Positions 8,123 through 16,601 of a DNA stretch of 64,000 nt are shown here, piece after piece (positions within the stretch are counted from its first letter, which is position 1; every line of letters begins with the position of its first letter). Below the pieces are notes generated by a model. That model did no database searches. It saw only the letters and a list, made by a program, of their open reading frames with translations, and was not told the origin of the DNA. The stretch is taken from contig NZ_CP063849.1 in NCBI RefSeq assembly GCF_015277775.1, forward strand, positions 3,658,001 to 3,722,000, given 5' to 3'. The translations under genes and the position numbers were made by a program. This DNA comes from Paludibaculum fermentans. GTDB taxonomy: Bacteria > Acidobacteriota > Terriglobia > Bryobacterales > Bryobacteraceae.

Positions 8123-8830
8123 TCAGGCACGTGAGAAACGGCCCGCAGGCTTCACCGCCACGCACCGGTAGCCCAGCGTGAAGTTCTTCTCTTTGTCCAA
8201 ACCCTCAAACAGCGGCAGCACCAGCGCCAACGGCAGGAAGAACACGGCCGGAATCAACTTGAGCGGACCCGGAAAGAACTGCAGCCCGCTCAACAAACGC
8301 CGCGCCACCAGCCGGAAATATCCACCCGCCGGTTCCAGCGTCTGTACCTCCAGACCGGCCTCCGCGAACAGATACGCCAATCCGTGCTTCGTATACCGGA
8401 AGAAGTCGTGCGGCGACTGGTGCACTTCCCACTCATGCGGAGCCACGATCAACAGCAGCCCGCCGGGCTTCAGCACCCGCGCTATCTCGCGCAGCGCCTG
8501 CTTCGGCTCTTTCAGGTGCTCCAGCGTGACGATGTTCAGCGAGCCGTCAAACGTGTCATCCCGGAACGGCAGCCGATTCAGGTCAGCGATCGCGTCCAAC
8601 TCGCCATAGTCCCAGGCCGTGTCGCCAACGCCGAGGTCGACACCCGTATACCGATGCTGCCGGAAATAGCTGGAGTACTGCCCTTCCCCCGCGCCCGCAT
8701 CCAGCACCCGCGATCCGGCCGGCAGACGCGCGGCCAGCTCGTTCACCGCGTCCTCGATCATGGCTTCGAAGGAGTAGATGTACCGCCGAAGCCCGCCTGG
8801 CAACACGCGCCGGGCCGTCTCGTACCTCAT
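8123..8830 (-). CDS. Class I SAM-dependent methyltransferase
   Basis: The 235-residue product has motif I VLDAGAGEGQYSS and the later motifs LNIVTLEHL and VLKPGGLLLIVAP, the Methyltransf_11 pattern. Hydrophobic residues near the C-terminus (about 185-210) may form a membrane-associated helix. It overlaps the preceding zinc-ribbon methyltransferase gene by 4 bp, and a GT2 glycosyltransferase lies further upstream on the same strand. This setting suggests surface glycan or lipid modification. The substrate is unknown. Confidence 0.82.
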   Translation of the reverse strand: MRYETARRVLPGGLRRYIYSFEAMIEDAVNELAARLPAGSRVLDAGAGEGQYSSYFRQHRYTGVDLGVGDTAWDYGELDAIADLNRLPFRDDTFDGSLNIVTLEHLKEPKQALREIARVLKPGGLLLIVAPHEWEVHQSPHDFFRYTKHGLAYLFAEAGLEVQTLEPAGGYFRLVARRLLSGLQFFPGPLKLIPAVFFLPLALVLPLFEGLDKEKNFTLGYRCVAVKPAGRFSRA

Positions 8831-9792
8831 GCCTTGCGCTTCGCCTCGATCATGATGCTGGCGCCGCAGCGGCAGGCCGCCTCCAGCATGGTGAGAGGGA
8901 TCGAAGCCAGCACTAGCGCGAAGTAAGCCATGTCCTTCAGCAGCTTCACCCGTGGAGTATCCTGCACTCCGCGAATCCGCCTGGACATCGGGTCCAGCCC
9001 CAGCGCCAGCGTGGTTGCCAGGCCCGCCGGGTTATCGCGCAACGAGAAGTGTTTGCGCCGCACCACTTCAAACCCGCAGTAGTCCAGCAGGTTGATCAGG
9101 TCCTGCTCCTTGAAATCGATCAGGTGGCGCGGGATGTCCAGGCCGTTCCAGTTCTCGCCGAACAACAGGAACTGCCAGCTCGCCGCATTCGGCACCTGCA
9201 CCACCAGGCGGCCATCCGGCTGCAACAGGCGGTGCGCCGCGTTCAGATAAGCCGACGGATCGTACAGGTGCTCCAGTACGTGGAACATCGTAATCGTCCG
9301 GAACGAGCCCGGCCGGAACGGAGCCCTCGGCAGCGCGCCGCAGGCCACCGGAACACCATTGCTCGACCACGCCACGGACGCCGCATTCACTGAGAAGTCC
9401 AGACCGACGATCTGGTTCTGCGGAAGGTTCAGTTCCCGCAGGAACAGCCCGCCGCCGCAGCCAACATCCAGGACAGGAGCAGTGCCCTCGCACGACTCCA
9501 GGGCCTTGCGCACGAACCGCACGTGATCCCGCAGGACGAACCGGCGCCAGAACTCCGCCAGCCGGTCGGCCGTGTCGCCGCCCGGGTCATACCAGTAGTT
9601 CTCCGGGTAGTATTGGTGGATCTCATCGGGTTCCGGCCACGGATATAGCCGGATCAGCTTGCACTCGCGGCACTCCACAACCAGGAACACCTTGTCCGTG
9701 GTGTTGTAGAGCTTGTCGGTGCCGTGACACAGCGTGCGCATCTGGGCCGACCCGCAGGCGGGGCAGGAGTCGAACTCGGTGGTCGCCGACAG
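8827..9792 (-). CDS. SAM-dependent methyltransferase with N-terminal zinc ribbon
   Basis: A CPAC...CREC zinc ribbon is followed by a Rossmann methyltransferase (VLDVGCGGGLFLREL, MFHVLEHLYDP, LLQPDGRLVVQVP) and a C-terminal hydrophobic stretch. The start is uncertain. No ATG, GTG or TTG lies between the upstream glycosyltransferase stop and the CPAC motif. The first downstream ATG, at 9741, would cut off half of the zinc ribbon, and an ATG at 10092 would overlap the glycosyltransferase gene by 295 bp with a Pro/Glu-rich tail that looks like shadow coding. The listed start is the CTG at 9792, the only near-cognate codon that keeps the ribbon and avoids the overlap. Function: probably methyl transfer to a sugar or lipid; acceptor unknown. 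Confidence 0.7.
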   Translation of the reverse strand: MSATTEFDSCPACGSAQMRTLCHGTDKLYNTTDKVFLVVECRECKLIRLYPWPEPDEIHQYYPENYWYDPGGDTADRLAEFWRRFVLRDHVRFVRKALESCEGTAPVLDVGCGGGLFLRELNLPQNQIVGLDFSVNAASVAWSSNGVPVACGALPRAPFRPGSFRTITMFHVLEHLYDPSAYLNAAHRLLQPDGRLVVQVPNAASWQFLLFGENWNGLDIPRHLIDFKEQDLINLLDYCGFEVVRRKHFSLRDNPAGLATTLALGLDPMSRRIRGVQDTPRVKLLKDMAYFALVLASIPLTMLEAACRCGASIMIEAKRKA

Positions 9793-9797
9793 ATCGC

Positions 9798-10871
9798 CTA
9801 CGGCTGGTTCGGCGCTGCCACCTTCTGGCTCAACTCTTTCAGCGAAATGCGGTGGCTTAGGATCAACTGGTGCACCTGGCTCGGGCTCAGCCGGTGCAGC
9901 GGTTTCAACGCGCGGCGCTTCCTCAGGGTCGACGGCAGCATTTGGAGTGCTTGCCAGTCCCCCTTCAGTAACGCCAAAAAGGCTTTCAGTTTGCTCGACG
10001 GGCTCTGGAACCGGCTGATTTCCCCCCGTTTCCGGAGGGCTGCCCACAGTCCGGCGAGAAGCCTTGCGAGATAGTACGCGCCGTTTCGCCACAGAAGACT
10101 ACCAGGAAATAGTTTAACGGCTAATAGCAGCCGGTTGCGCTCGATCAGTGTAATTCGCAGGGGGTTGAGTTGGCCCAAGGTTGCCCCGCGATGATGCCGC
10201 ACCCGCGCGTACGGCGTATAAATCGAGCGATAGCCACAGATACGGGCGCGCAGCCCGAGTTCCGCATCATCTCCGTACGCAAAAAGATCTTCATCAAAGG
10301 CGCCGATGGTGTTGAGCATCGACTTGCGGTACATGCAGGCGCACCCGTCCGGCCAAAGTACCTCTTCCACCTGGTCGTACTGGCCCTGGTCGAGTTCTCC
10401 GGTCCCCCGGCCCCGGTTCTGTCCGTCCGGATAGATCAGGTGACCCACTTTATCGATAATGCGGGGATCCTCGTGAACCAGGATCTTGGAAGCAGCCATC
10501 CCGACGCCCGGATCCGCAAAGACGGAGAGAAGGGCCACCAGCCATCCTGGATCCGCCTCCGCGTCGTTGTTCAGCAAAGCGACAAACTCGCCCCGGGCGG
10601 CGGCAATGCCCTGGTTGTTGGCGCCGCAGAAGCCGCGGTTCTCCCGGTTCTCGATTAGCGTGAGGGGGTATGGAGCGCTGCGTGTGAACGCCTGGATGTA
10701 CTGGACGGAATCGTCCGTCGAGCCGTTGTCCACCACGATGACTTCAAAGGGAACGCCCTGGTCGCGGGCGAGACTGGCGAGACATTCCGCCAGCAGCGCG
10801 CGGCGGTTCCAGTTGACGATAACGACGGAGACAAACCCTGCGGGAAGTTGCTCCAAGCCTTGGAATGACAA
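9798..10871 (-). CDS. Family 2 glycosyltransferase
   Basis: The 357-residue product opens with the GT2 core SVVIVNWNRR, VIVVDNGSTDDS and a DxD-like LLNNDAEADPGW, followed by the acceptor region DEDLFAYGDDAELGLRAR. This is the rhamnosyltransferase-like GT2 pattern. A C-terminal helix-rich part of about 100 residues follows. The start is a TTG at 10871 preceded by TATGAT eight bases upstream and no Shine-Dalgarno. It is divergent from the RodZ-like gene with only 34 bp between them. It probably forms an operon with the two methyltransferases downstream for surface glycan synthesis. Confidence 0.82.
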   Translation of the reverse strand: MSFQGLEQLPAGFVSVVIVNWNRRALLAECLASLARDQGVPFEVIVVDNGSTDDSVQYIQAFTRSAPYPLTLIENRENRGFCGANNQGIAAARGEFVALLNNDAEADPGWLVALLSVFADPGVGMAASKILVHEDPRIIDKVGHLIYPDGQNRGRGTGELDQGQYDQVEEVLWPDGCACMYRKSMLNTIGAFDEDLFAYGDDAELGLRARICGYRSIYTPYARVRHHRGATLGQLNPLRITLIERNRLLLAVKLFPGSLLWRNGAYYLARLLAGLWAALRKRGEISRFQSPSSKLKAFLALLKGDWQALQMLPSTLRKRRALKPLHRLSPSQVHQLILSHRISLKELSQKVAAPNQP

Positions 10872-10879
10872 CGTGTTGT

Positions 10880-10885
10880 ATCATA
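10880..10885 (-). promoter_or_regulatory. Candidate -10 box TATGAT of the GT2 gene
   Basis: On the minus strand TATGAT lies eight bases before the TTG start at 10871. Only 34 bp separate this gene from the divergent RodZ-like gene, so the promoter must be very close to the start codon. Confidence 0.4.
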
Positions 10886-10905
10886 CCATTCAGGCATCCT
10901 ATTCC

Positions 10906-11817
10906 ATGCCGAGCTTGGGCCAAAAGCTCCGTCAGGAGCGCGAAAAACGCGGGTTGACCATTGAGCAATTGTCCGCTCAAACGCGCATCAATGTACAGTA
11001 TTTTCAGTACATTGAGGCCGATGACATCGCGTCCCTGCCAGGTGGATTCTTCTACCGCAGCTTCGTCCGCCAGTACGCCCGCCTGATGGAACTGCCGGAG
11101 TCGGATTACCAGGGCGAACTCGATCGCAGCCTGGCCGACGAATCGGCCCAATCCGCGGGCCGCACTACGGCTCTGCCCGACAAGGCGATTGAAGTTCCAC
11201 CCATCCCGACCGGCCGTTTCGATACCGCCCTCGAAATGCGGCGCTGGGTCTGGCGGCTGGGCATTCTGGCCCTGGTCATGGCGCTTTGCTCCGGGGTCTA
11301 TACTTTCTGGCAGCGCTGGCGGGTACAGCACGAAGAAGAGCGGATAGCCGCCGCAAGAACTGAGACGGTGGCCCCTAAGCCTGTCGAGAAGCAGCAGCCG
11401 GCCGCGGTCCAACCCGCTCCGCCAGTAACTGCGCCGGAACCGCAACAGGCACCCGTGGAGCCGCCGCCGGCGCCCATCCAGGCATCCATCATTCCCGCCG
11501 CCCCCGAGGCGCCAGCCAGCGGCGCAGTGAGGTTGATCATCCGCGCAACGGAAATGACCTGGGTCGCGGTCTGGCAGGGGGACAAGCAGCTCTTTGCCGA
11601 TGTGATCCGCGCCGGAGAAACCCGCGGCTTCGGTTCGCCCAACCAGTTGAGGATCCGCCTGGGCAATGCAGGCGGCGTCCAGATGGAGTGGAACGGCAAG
11701 CCAGTCGATCAGGTGGGCCCCAAAGGACAAGTGCGGACGGTTGAGTTCCGCACGGATGGCTACACCGTGATTCAGCCTCCGCCTCCGGCCGCGCCCAAAC
11801 CCGACGGGCAGGTTTAG
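10906..11817 (+). CDS. RodZ-like protein: HTH domain, one TM helix, DUF4115
   Basis: The 303-residue product starts MPSLGQKLRQERE and has an HTH_25 domain (residues 1-75: LTIEQLSAQTRI, then FFYRSFVRQYARLM). A single transmembrane helix lies at about residues 112-132 (LGILALVMALCSGVYTFW). A Pro/Ala/Glu-rich linker and a C-terminal DUF4115 beta domain (VRLIIRATEMTWVAVWQGDK) follow. This is the architecture of RodZ, which links MreB to the elongation machinery. The ATG at 10906 is chosen because upstream sequence has no homology and would cover the divergent glycosyltransferase start. Confidence 0.85.
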   Translation: MPSLGQKLRQEREKRGLTIEQLSAQTRINVQYFQYIEADDIASLPGGFFYRSFVRQYARLMELPESDYQGELDRSLADESAQSAGRTTALPDKAIEVPPIPTGRFDTALEMRRWVWRLGILALVMALCSGVYTFWQRWRVQHEEERIAAARTETVAPKPVEKQQPAAVQPAPPVTAPEPQQAPVEPPPAPIQASIIPAAPEAPASGAVRLIIRATEMTWVAVWQGDKQLFADVIRAGETRGFGSPNQLRIRLGNAGGVQMEWNGKPVDQVGPKGQVRTVEFRTDGYTVIQPPPPAAPKPDGQV

Positions 11818-11839
11818 GCTGCTGAGCGCCGGATTCGCT

Positions 11840-11845
11840 TAGAAT
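11840..11845 (+). promoter_or_regulatory. Candidate -10 box TAGAAT directly before the winged-helix regulator
   Basis: The box lies exactly six bases before the ATG at 11852 with no Shine-Dalgarno, which is the geometry of a leaderless transcript. Confidence 0.4.
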
Positions 11846-11851
11846 CACTTC

Positions 11852-13144
11852 ATGAGATTTCCCCCGGCTCCTGGTGCAGACCCTGCCGCACCCGCGACAG
11901 CCGGTCCTTCCGAAACCACCAGCACGCTGCAGGCGGCGGTGGAGCGGATTCTCGCCAGTCAGGCCTTCGAGCGCACCCATCGCCTCTCCCTCCTGCTGCG
12001 TTACCTCACTGATCACAGCACCAGCGGCGACACCGCCGGACTGAAGGAACCCATCATCGGCCAACGCGTCTTCGGCCGGCCTGCCGACTACATTGCCTCG
12101 GACGACAACATCGTCCGCTCCAATGTGCGCCAGCTCCGCATGAAGCTGGAGGAGTACTACGCGTCTGAGGGCGAGAAGGATCCGTGGCGCATCACCGTGC
12201 CCAAGGGCTCCTATCTCCTCAAACTGGAACCCGCCGTCCAGGCCGCGCCGCCCGTCCGCCTGGTCCGCCCGTGGCGGCTGCCCGACCTCATTACCGTGCC
12301 CGCGGTTCTGTTCGCCGTCGTCGCCCTCGTGTGGTGGGTGCGCTCCCTGGGCCCGCAACCGAAAGACTGCCTTTTGAGTCTCTTACGGCCCGGGCCTGGC
12401 CAGCGCCTGCTGGTCGTCGGCTCCGATGCGAATGTCCAGCTCTATGTCCGGCTGGCCAAACGCCGGGTCACCCTGCAGGAGTACATCGATGGCCGCTACC
12501 GGCAGGCGGGCAATCTGCCGCCCGGCATCGATCAAGCGATGTTTTCCTCCCTGCTGGCCAGCCGCTCTGTGACGGAAACCATCTTCCTGAACATCCTGCC
12601 CGAGTTCGCCCGAGCCCTGCCCACCACCTCGCTCTCCGTCCTCGCAGCCGATTCCATCACTCCGCGCGACTTCGATCACGACAACGCCGTGCTCATCTCC
12701 GGCCCTTTCGGCAATCCGTGGGTGCAGATGTTCGACCGCGACCTGAACTTCCAGATCGAGGCGAACGAAGAGGTGACCTCCGCCTGGGTTCACAACCGGA
12801 AACCCATCGCCGGCGAGCAGGAGTTTTACCGCAACTACACCGACGCCAGCAAGACCATCGTCTGCTACGCCCGCCTGGCCTATCTGCCTGGTCCCCGGCC
12901 GGGCTCCCACATCATCCTCACCGGAGGTCCCCACCACGCCTCCACCCAGGCTGCCGGCCAATTCCTGACGAGGGAAGACTCCCTTGAGTCCATCCGCCGC
13001 CAACTCCACATCCACCGCTCCGAGCCCGTGCCGTGGTTCGAGGCTGTCGTCGAGAGCCGCACCCTGAGCCTGGACCCTATCTCGATGCGGATTGTGGCCA
13101 TTCGACGGGTGGAATCCGCCAACGCCGCCGAATCACTGCGTTAA
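11852..13144 (+). CDS. Membrane-anchored winged-helix-like regulator of the acidobacterial type
   Basis: The 430-residue product has an N-terminal DNA-binding-like domain (about residues 25-125) with the family words LLRYLTDHS, GQRVFGRPADYIASDDNIVRS, LRMKLEEYY and PKGSYLLKL. A single TM helix follows at about residues 148-168. The C-terminal domain of about 260 residues has no recognised fold; it may be periplasmic. Proteins with this N-terminal domain are abundant in Acidobacteriota and act as one-component regulators by analogy with CadC/ToxR, which is inference. It is followed on the same strand by a perfect 10-bp inverted repeat and the Oar-like receptor gene, a likely target. Confidence 0.72.
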   Translation: MRFPPAPGADPAAPATAGPSETTSTLQAAVERILASQAFERTHRLSLLLRYLTDHSTSGDTAGLKEPIIGQRVFGRPADYIASDDNIVRSNVRQLRMKLEEYYASEGEKDPWRITVPKGSYLLKLEPAVQAAPPVRLVRPWRLPDLITVPAVLFAVVALVWWVRSLGPQPKDCLLSLLRPGPGQRLLVVGSDANVQLYVRLAKRRVTLQEYIDGRYRQAGNLPPGIDQAMFSSLLASRSVTETIFLNILPEFARALPTTSLSVLAADSITPRDFDHDNAVLISGPFGNPWVQMFDRDLNFQIEANEEVTSAWVHNRKPIAGEQEFYRNYTDASKTIVCYARLAYLPGPRPGSHIILTGGPHHASTQAAGQFLTREDSLESIRRQLHIHRSEPVPWFEAVVESRTLSLDPISMRIVAIRRVESANAAESLR

Positions 13145-13151
13145 CGGTCGC

Positions 13152-13179
13152 GTTTTGCCAGGGAAATCACTGGCAAAAC
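13152..13179. promoter_or_regulatory. Perfect 10-bp inverted repeat with 8-bp spacer
   Basis: The arms GTTTTGCCAG and CTGGCAAAAC are perfect. The element starts 7 bp after the regulator stop and ends 90 bp before the TonB receptor start. It could be a terminator hairpin for the regulator gene, although no U-run follows, or an operator for the receptor operon. Confidence 0.5.
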
Positions 13180-13269
13180 ACTGAATTTTCAATTCCTTAG
13201 ACCGCATAGTGAGGACGGGCTTGCGCGGGCCTGCCGCGCCGCCACTACGAATGCTCGTCCGGAGTCACC

Positions 13270-16200
13270 ATGCAACACCCCCCGTCTGCCTCGCGGCTCA
13301 GTCCAGCCGTCACGCTGTTTCGATGGCCAGCCGCTCTTCTCTTTGCTCTTTCTTTGCTCCTGATTCCGCTTCCCCGGTTGCTGGGCCAGACCTCTACTGG
13401 TGAGATTTCGGTCAACATCTCAGACGCCTCTGGAGCGCTGGTGCCCGGCGCAACCGTGACGGTCACCGGTTCTGAGACCGGCAACCTGCTGCGTACCTTA
13501 ACCACCAACGAACGTGGAACGGCCACCATTCCTTTGCTGCCTCCGGGCAGCTACGACATCGCCGTGAACATGCAGGGGTTCAAATCGGCCGTGCGGAAGG
13601 CCGTCACGGTCAGCGCCGGTTCCATCCTCAGCCTGCCCATCCAGCTCGAAACCGGCAGTTCGTCGGAGTCGATCACCGTCAGCGGCGAGGCGCCGCTGCT
13701 CGAAGAGAAATCCGCCACCCTGGGCCAGGTCGTCAGTGAGCAGCAGATCCAGACCCTGCCGCTGAATGGACGCAACTACCTCAGCCTGGCCAACTTGACC
13801 CCGGGGGCGATTCCCTCTTCCGGTTCCCGCGACCAGACCTTCTCGGCCTATGGCAACACCGGGCTGCAGAACGCGTTTCTGCTCGACGGCGCGCGCAACG
13901 AGAACTACCTGCGCGGCCTCGACAATCGCGCCCGCGACATGATCCGGCCTCCGCTGGATGCCCTGGCCGAGTTCACCGTCCAAACCAGCAACACCTCGGC
14001 CGAGTTTGGGGCCGCCGCGGGCGGCGTGGTCAGCGCGGTCACCAAGACCGGCACCAACACCATCCACGGTTCGGCCTACGAGTTCCTGCGCAACGATAAC
14101 CTCGACGCCATCAACTACTTCGCCCTGGCCGGCTCGAAACCGCTGCTGGTGCGCAATCAGTACGGCGGCTCGCTGGGCGGGCCCATTATCAAGGACAAGC
14201 TCTGGGCCTTCGGCGCGTACGAAGGAGTCCACAATCGCAGTGAGGGCGCGGCCACCTCAACGATCCCCACGCCCGCCCAGCGCTCGGGCAGCTACGGCTC
14301 AACGGCGGTCTACGACCCGGCCACGACGCGTGTCAATCCGGCCGGCTCGGGTTACATTCGCGACCTGTTCCCTAACAACACCATCCCCGGTAATCGCATC
14401 AACGCGCTGGGCCAGCGCATGATGAACCTCTATCCCGTTTCCAACGTCGACGGTTCGCCCAGCCTCTTCAAGTCGCTGGCTCCGCAACGCCAGGATTCCA
14501 AGAATGCCGTCGCGCGGGGCGACTACCAGGCCTCCAGCCGCGACTCCATCTTCGCCCGTTATTCCATCGCGCGCAGTTCGCTGCTGGCCGCCTCTCCCCT
14601 GGCCCAGCCGGCTCAATCCGCCGCCGATCGCAATATCGACTCCACCAGCGCGGGCGTGGGCTATACCCGCACCATCAGCCCGACCCTGGTCAACGAGTTC
14701 CGGTTCACCTGGACCACCATCAACATGCACCAGGATTCGACGCTCGCCCGCGACGAGATCATCCCGGGGTCGCTCGATCCGCGCGTCACCTCCGGCATCC
14801 CGGTTTTCAATGTCTCCGGGTATGCCAGCCTGGGCAGCCAGCCCGGCTGCTGCGGCAACAGCCCGCTACAGAAGACCTCGGGCGTCTGGGATTGGTCGGA
14901 CAACATCTCCAAGTCCTTTGGCGCCCATGTCTTTAAGTTCGGCACCGAGTTCATGCTCATCCGCCCTTCGACGTTCGCAACCAGCAACGGGCGCAGCAGT
15001 TTCGGCTTCAGCGGGGTCTTCACGCAGAACCCGCAAGCCCGCTCCGGCACCGGCAGCCCCGTGGCCGACCTGCTGCTGGGCAGCGCCAACTCGCTGACAA
15101 CAGGCACCATCGCCGAAGCGATCGAGCGCGGCTGGTTCGGCTCCGGCTACTTCCAGGATCAGTGGACCGTCAGCCGCCAGCTCACCCTGAACTTCGGCAT
15201 CCGCTATGAGTACTCGTCGCCTTACATCGAAACGCAGAACCGCATGGCGAACTTCGTGCTCGACCTGGGCGACCCGCTCTACGGCCAGCTCATCCAGGCC
15301 GGCAACGCCGCCCGGCCACGAGCGCTCAGCGACCGCGACCTGAACAACTGGGCGCCCCGCATCGGCTTCGCCTGGCGCAGCAACCGGGTGAAGGATCTGG
15401 TGGTTCGAGGCTCCTACGGCATCTTCTACGGCCAGGACCAGGGCACGGGCGTCACCAACCGAATGACCAGCAACCCGCCGTCGTTCGGCTACGGCGCGCA
15501 GACCATCAGCAGCGATCAGCTCTTTCCTTCCAGTGGTTTCGTACTGGTGGATGGGGCCACCATCCCCCGCCCCACCCCCATCAAGCCAGCCGACTTCGTC
15601 CTGAATCCCACGGCAACGGCGACGCTGGTGAGCTGGCCCGAGCGGCCCAAGACGCCCTACGTCCAGCAGTGGAGCCTCAGCCTGCAGAAGCAGTTGCCGA
15701 TGAATCTGTTGGCCGAGGTCAACTATGTGGGCAACCACGGCGTTCAACTGTTCGGCATCGGTGAGGGCAACCAGCCGCTGACGTTGGGCTCGACCACCGT
15801 CGTCTCACGGCGGCCGCTGGCGCAGTACACACGCGTCTCGGTGAAGGCCCTGGGCAACTGGAACATGAGCAGCTACAACGGCATCTCGGCCAAGCTGGAG
15901 CGCCGCTTTGGAGCCGGCCTGAGCCTGCTGACCACGTTTACCTATGGCCATGCCCTGGACTACCAGAACGCGGCATTGGACCTCTGTGATGGCTGCGGCA
16001 GCGGCGGCACGATCCAGGACAACTACAATCGCAAGGCCAACTACGCATCGTCAGATAACGATGTGACGATGCGTTATGTCTTTGCCGGCAGTTTCGAGAC
16101 GCCGTTCGGCAAAGGGAAGCCGTTCCTGTCGCAGAACAAGGCCGCCGCCGCGGCTCTGGGCGGTTGGCGCGTCGCAGCGATTTTCCAGACCCAGACAGGC

Positions 16201-16599
16201 TTAGCCTTGACGCCCGGACTTTCGTTTGACAGCGCCAACGCCGGCACCACCTCGCGGCCCAACCGGACATGCGACGGCAACATCAGCGGCGGAACCGCTC
16301 AACGCTGGTTCGACACCTCCTGCTTCAGCGTCCCCACCTCGTATGTCTTTGGAAACTCGGGCCGCAACGTACTGCGCGCGCCGGGTGTCCAGACCGTCGA
16401 CCTCAGCCTGCAGCGCGACTTCCGGCTGAGACCCGACCATCCGCAGATCCTGCAATTCCGGGCGGAAGGCTTCAATTCTCTAAACCATCCGCAGCTCGGC
16501 GCACCCGGCCTGACCGTGGGCAATGCGACCTATGGGGTCATCACCGGAACCGCCTCCGACAACCGCCAAATCCAGCTTGGACTGAGGTTTACATTCTAG
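13270..16599 (+). CDS. Oar-like TonB-dependent receptor with carboxypeptidase-regulatory domain
   Basis: The 1109-residue product begins with a signal peptide, hydrophobic at about residues 18-38 and ending LLGQ. A beta-sandwich regulatory domain follows (GEISVNISDASGALVPG to IPLLPPGSYDIAV). The plug region contains LPLNGRNYLSLANLTPG, and a long outer-membrane barrel ends in GLRFTF with a terminal aromatic residue. This is the standard acidobacterial Oar-like receptor, thought to import large substrates with TonB energy. GGAG lies six bases before the ATG. A sulfatase gene follows after 2 bp, so the pair probably handles a sulfated glycan. No SusD-like gene is present. Confidence 0.9.
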   Translation: MQHPPSASRLSPAVTLFRWPAALLFALSLLLIPLPRLLGQTSTGEISVNISDASGALVPGATVTVTGSETGNLLRTLTTNERGTATIPLLPPGSYDIAVNMQGFKSAVRKAVTVSAGSILSLPIQLETGSSSESITVSGEAPLLEEKSATLGQVVSEQQIQTLPLNGRNYLSLANLTPGAIPSSGSRDQTFSAYGNTGLQNAFLLDGARNENYLRGLDNRARDMIRPPLDALAEFTVQTSNTSAEFGAAAGGVVSAVTKTGTNTIHGSAYEFLRNDNLDAINYFALAGSKPLLVRNQYGGSLGGPIIKDKLWAFGAYEGVHNRSEGAATSTIPTPAQRSGSYGSTAVYDPATTRVNPAGSGYIRDLFPNNTIPGNRINALGQRMMNLYPVSNVDGSPSLFKSLAPQRQDSKNAVARGDYQASSRDSIFARYSIARSSLLAASPLAQPAQSAADRNIDSTSAGVGYTRTISPTLVNEFRFTWTTINMHQDSTLARDEIIPGSLDPRVTSGIPVFNVSGYASLGSQPGCCGNSPLQKTSGVWDWSDNISKSFGAHVFKFGTEFMLIRPSTFATSNGRSSFGFSGVFTQNPQARSGTGSPVADLLLGSANSLTTGTIAEAIERGWFGSGYFQDQWTVSRQLTLNFGIRYEYSSPYIETQNRMANFVLDLGDPLYGQLIQAGNAARPRALSDRDLNNWAPRIGFAWRSNRVKDLVVRGSYGIFYGQDQGTGVTNRMTSNPPSFGYGAQTISSDQLFPSSGFVLVDGATIPRPTPIKPADFVLNPTATATLVSWPERPKTPYVQQWSLSLQKQLPMNLLAEVNYVGNHGVQLFGIGEGNQPLTLGSTTVVSRRPLAQYTRVSVKALGNWNMSSYNGISAKLERRFGAGLSLLTTFTYGHALDYQNAALDLCDGCGSGGTIQDNYNRKANYASSDNDVTMRYVFAGSFETPFGKGKPFLSQNKAAAAALGGWRVAAIFQTQTGLALTPGLSFDSANAGTTSRPNRTCDGNISGGTAQRWFDTSCFSVPTSYVFGNSGRNVLRAPGVQTVDLSLQRDFRLRPDHPQILQFRAEGFNSLNHPQLGAPGLTVGNATYGVITGTASDNRQIQLGLRFTF

Positions 16600-16601
16600 T
16601 G

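Noticed and set aside
9793-10092. N-terminal extension of the zinc-ribbon methyltransferase
   Set aside because: It is Pro/Glu-rich and antiphase to the glycosyltransferase C-terminus, whose sequence (HRLSPSQVHQLILSHRIS) looks real. The extension is probably not translated.
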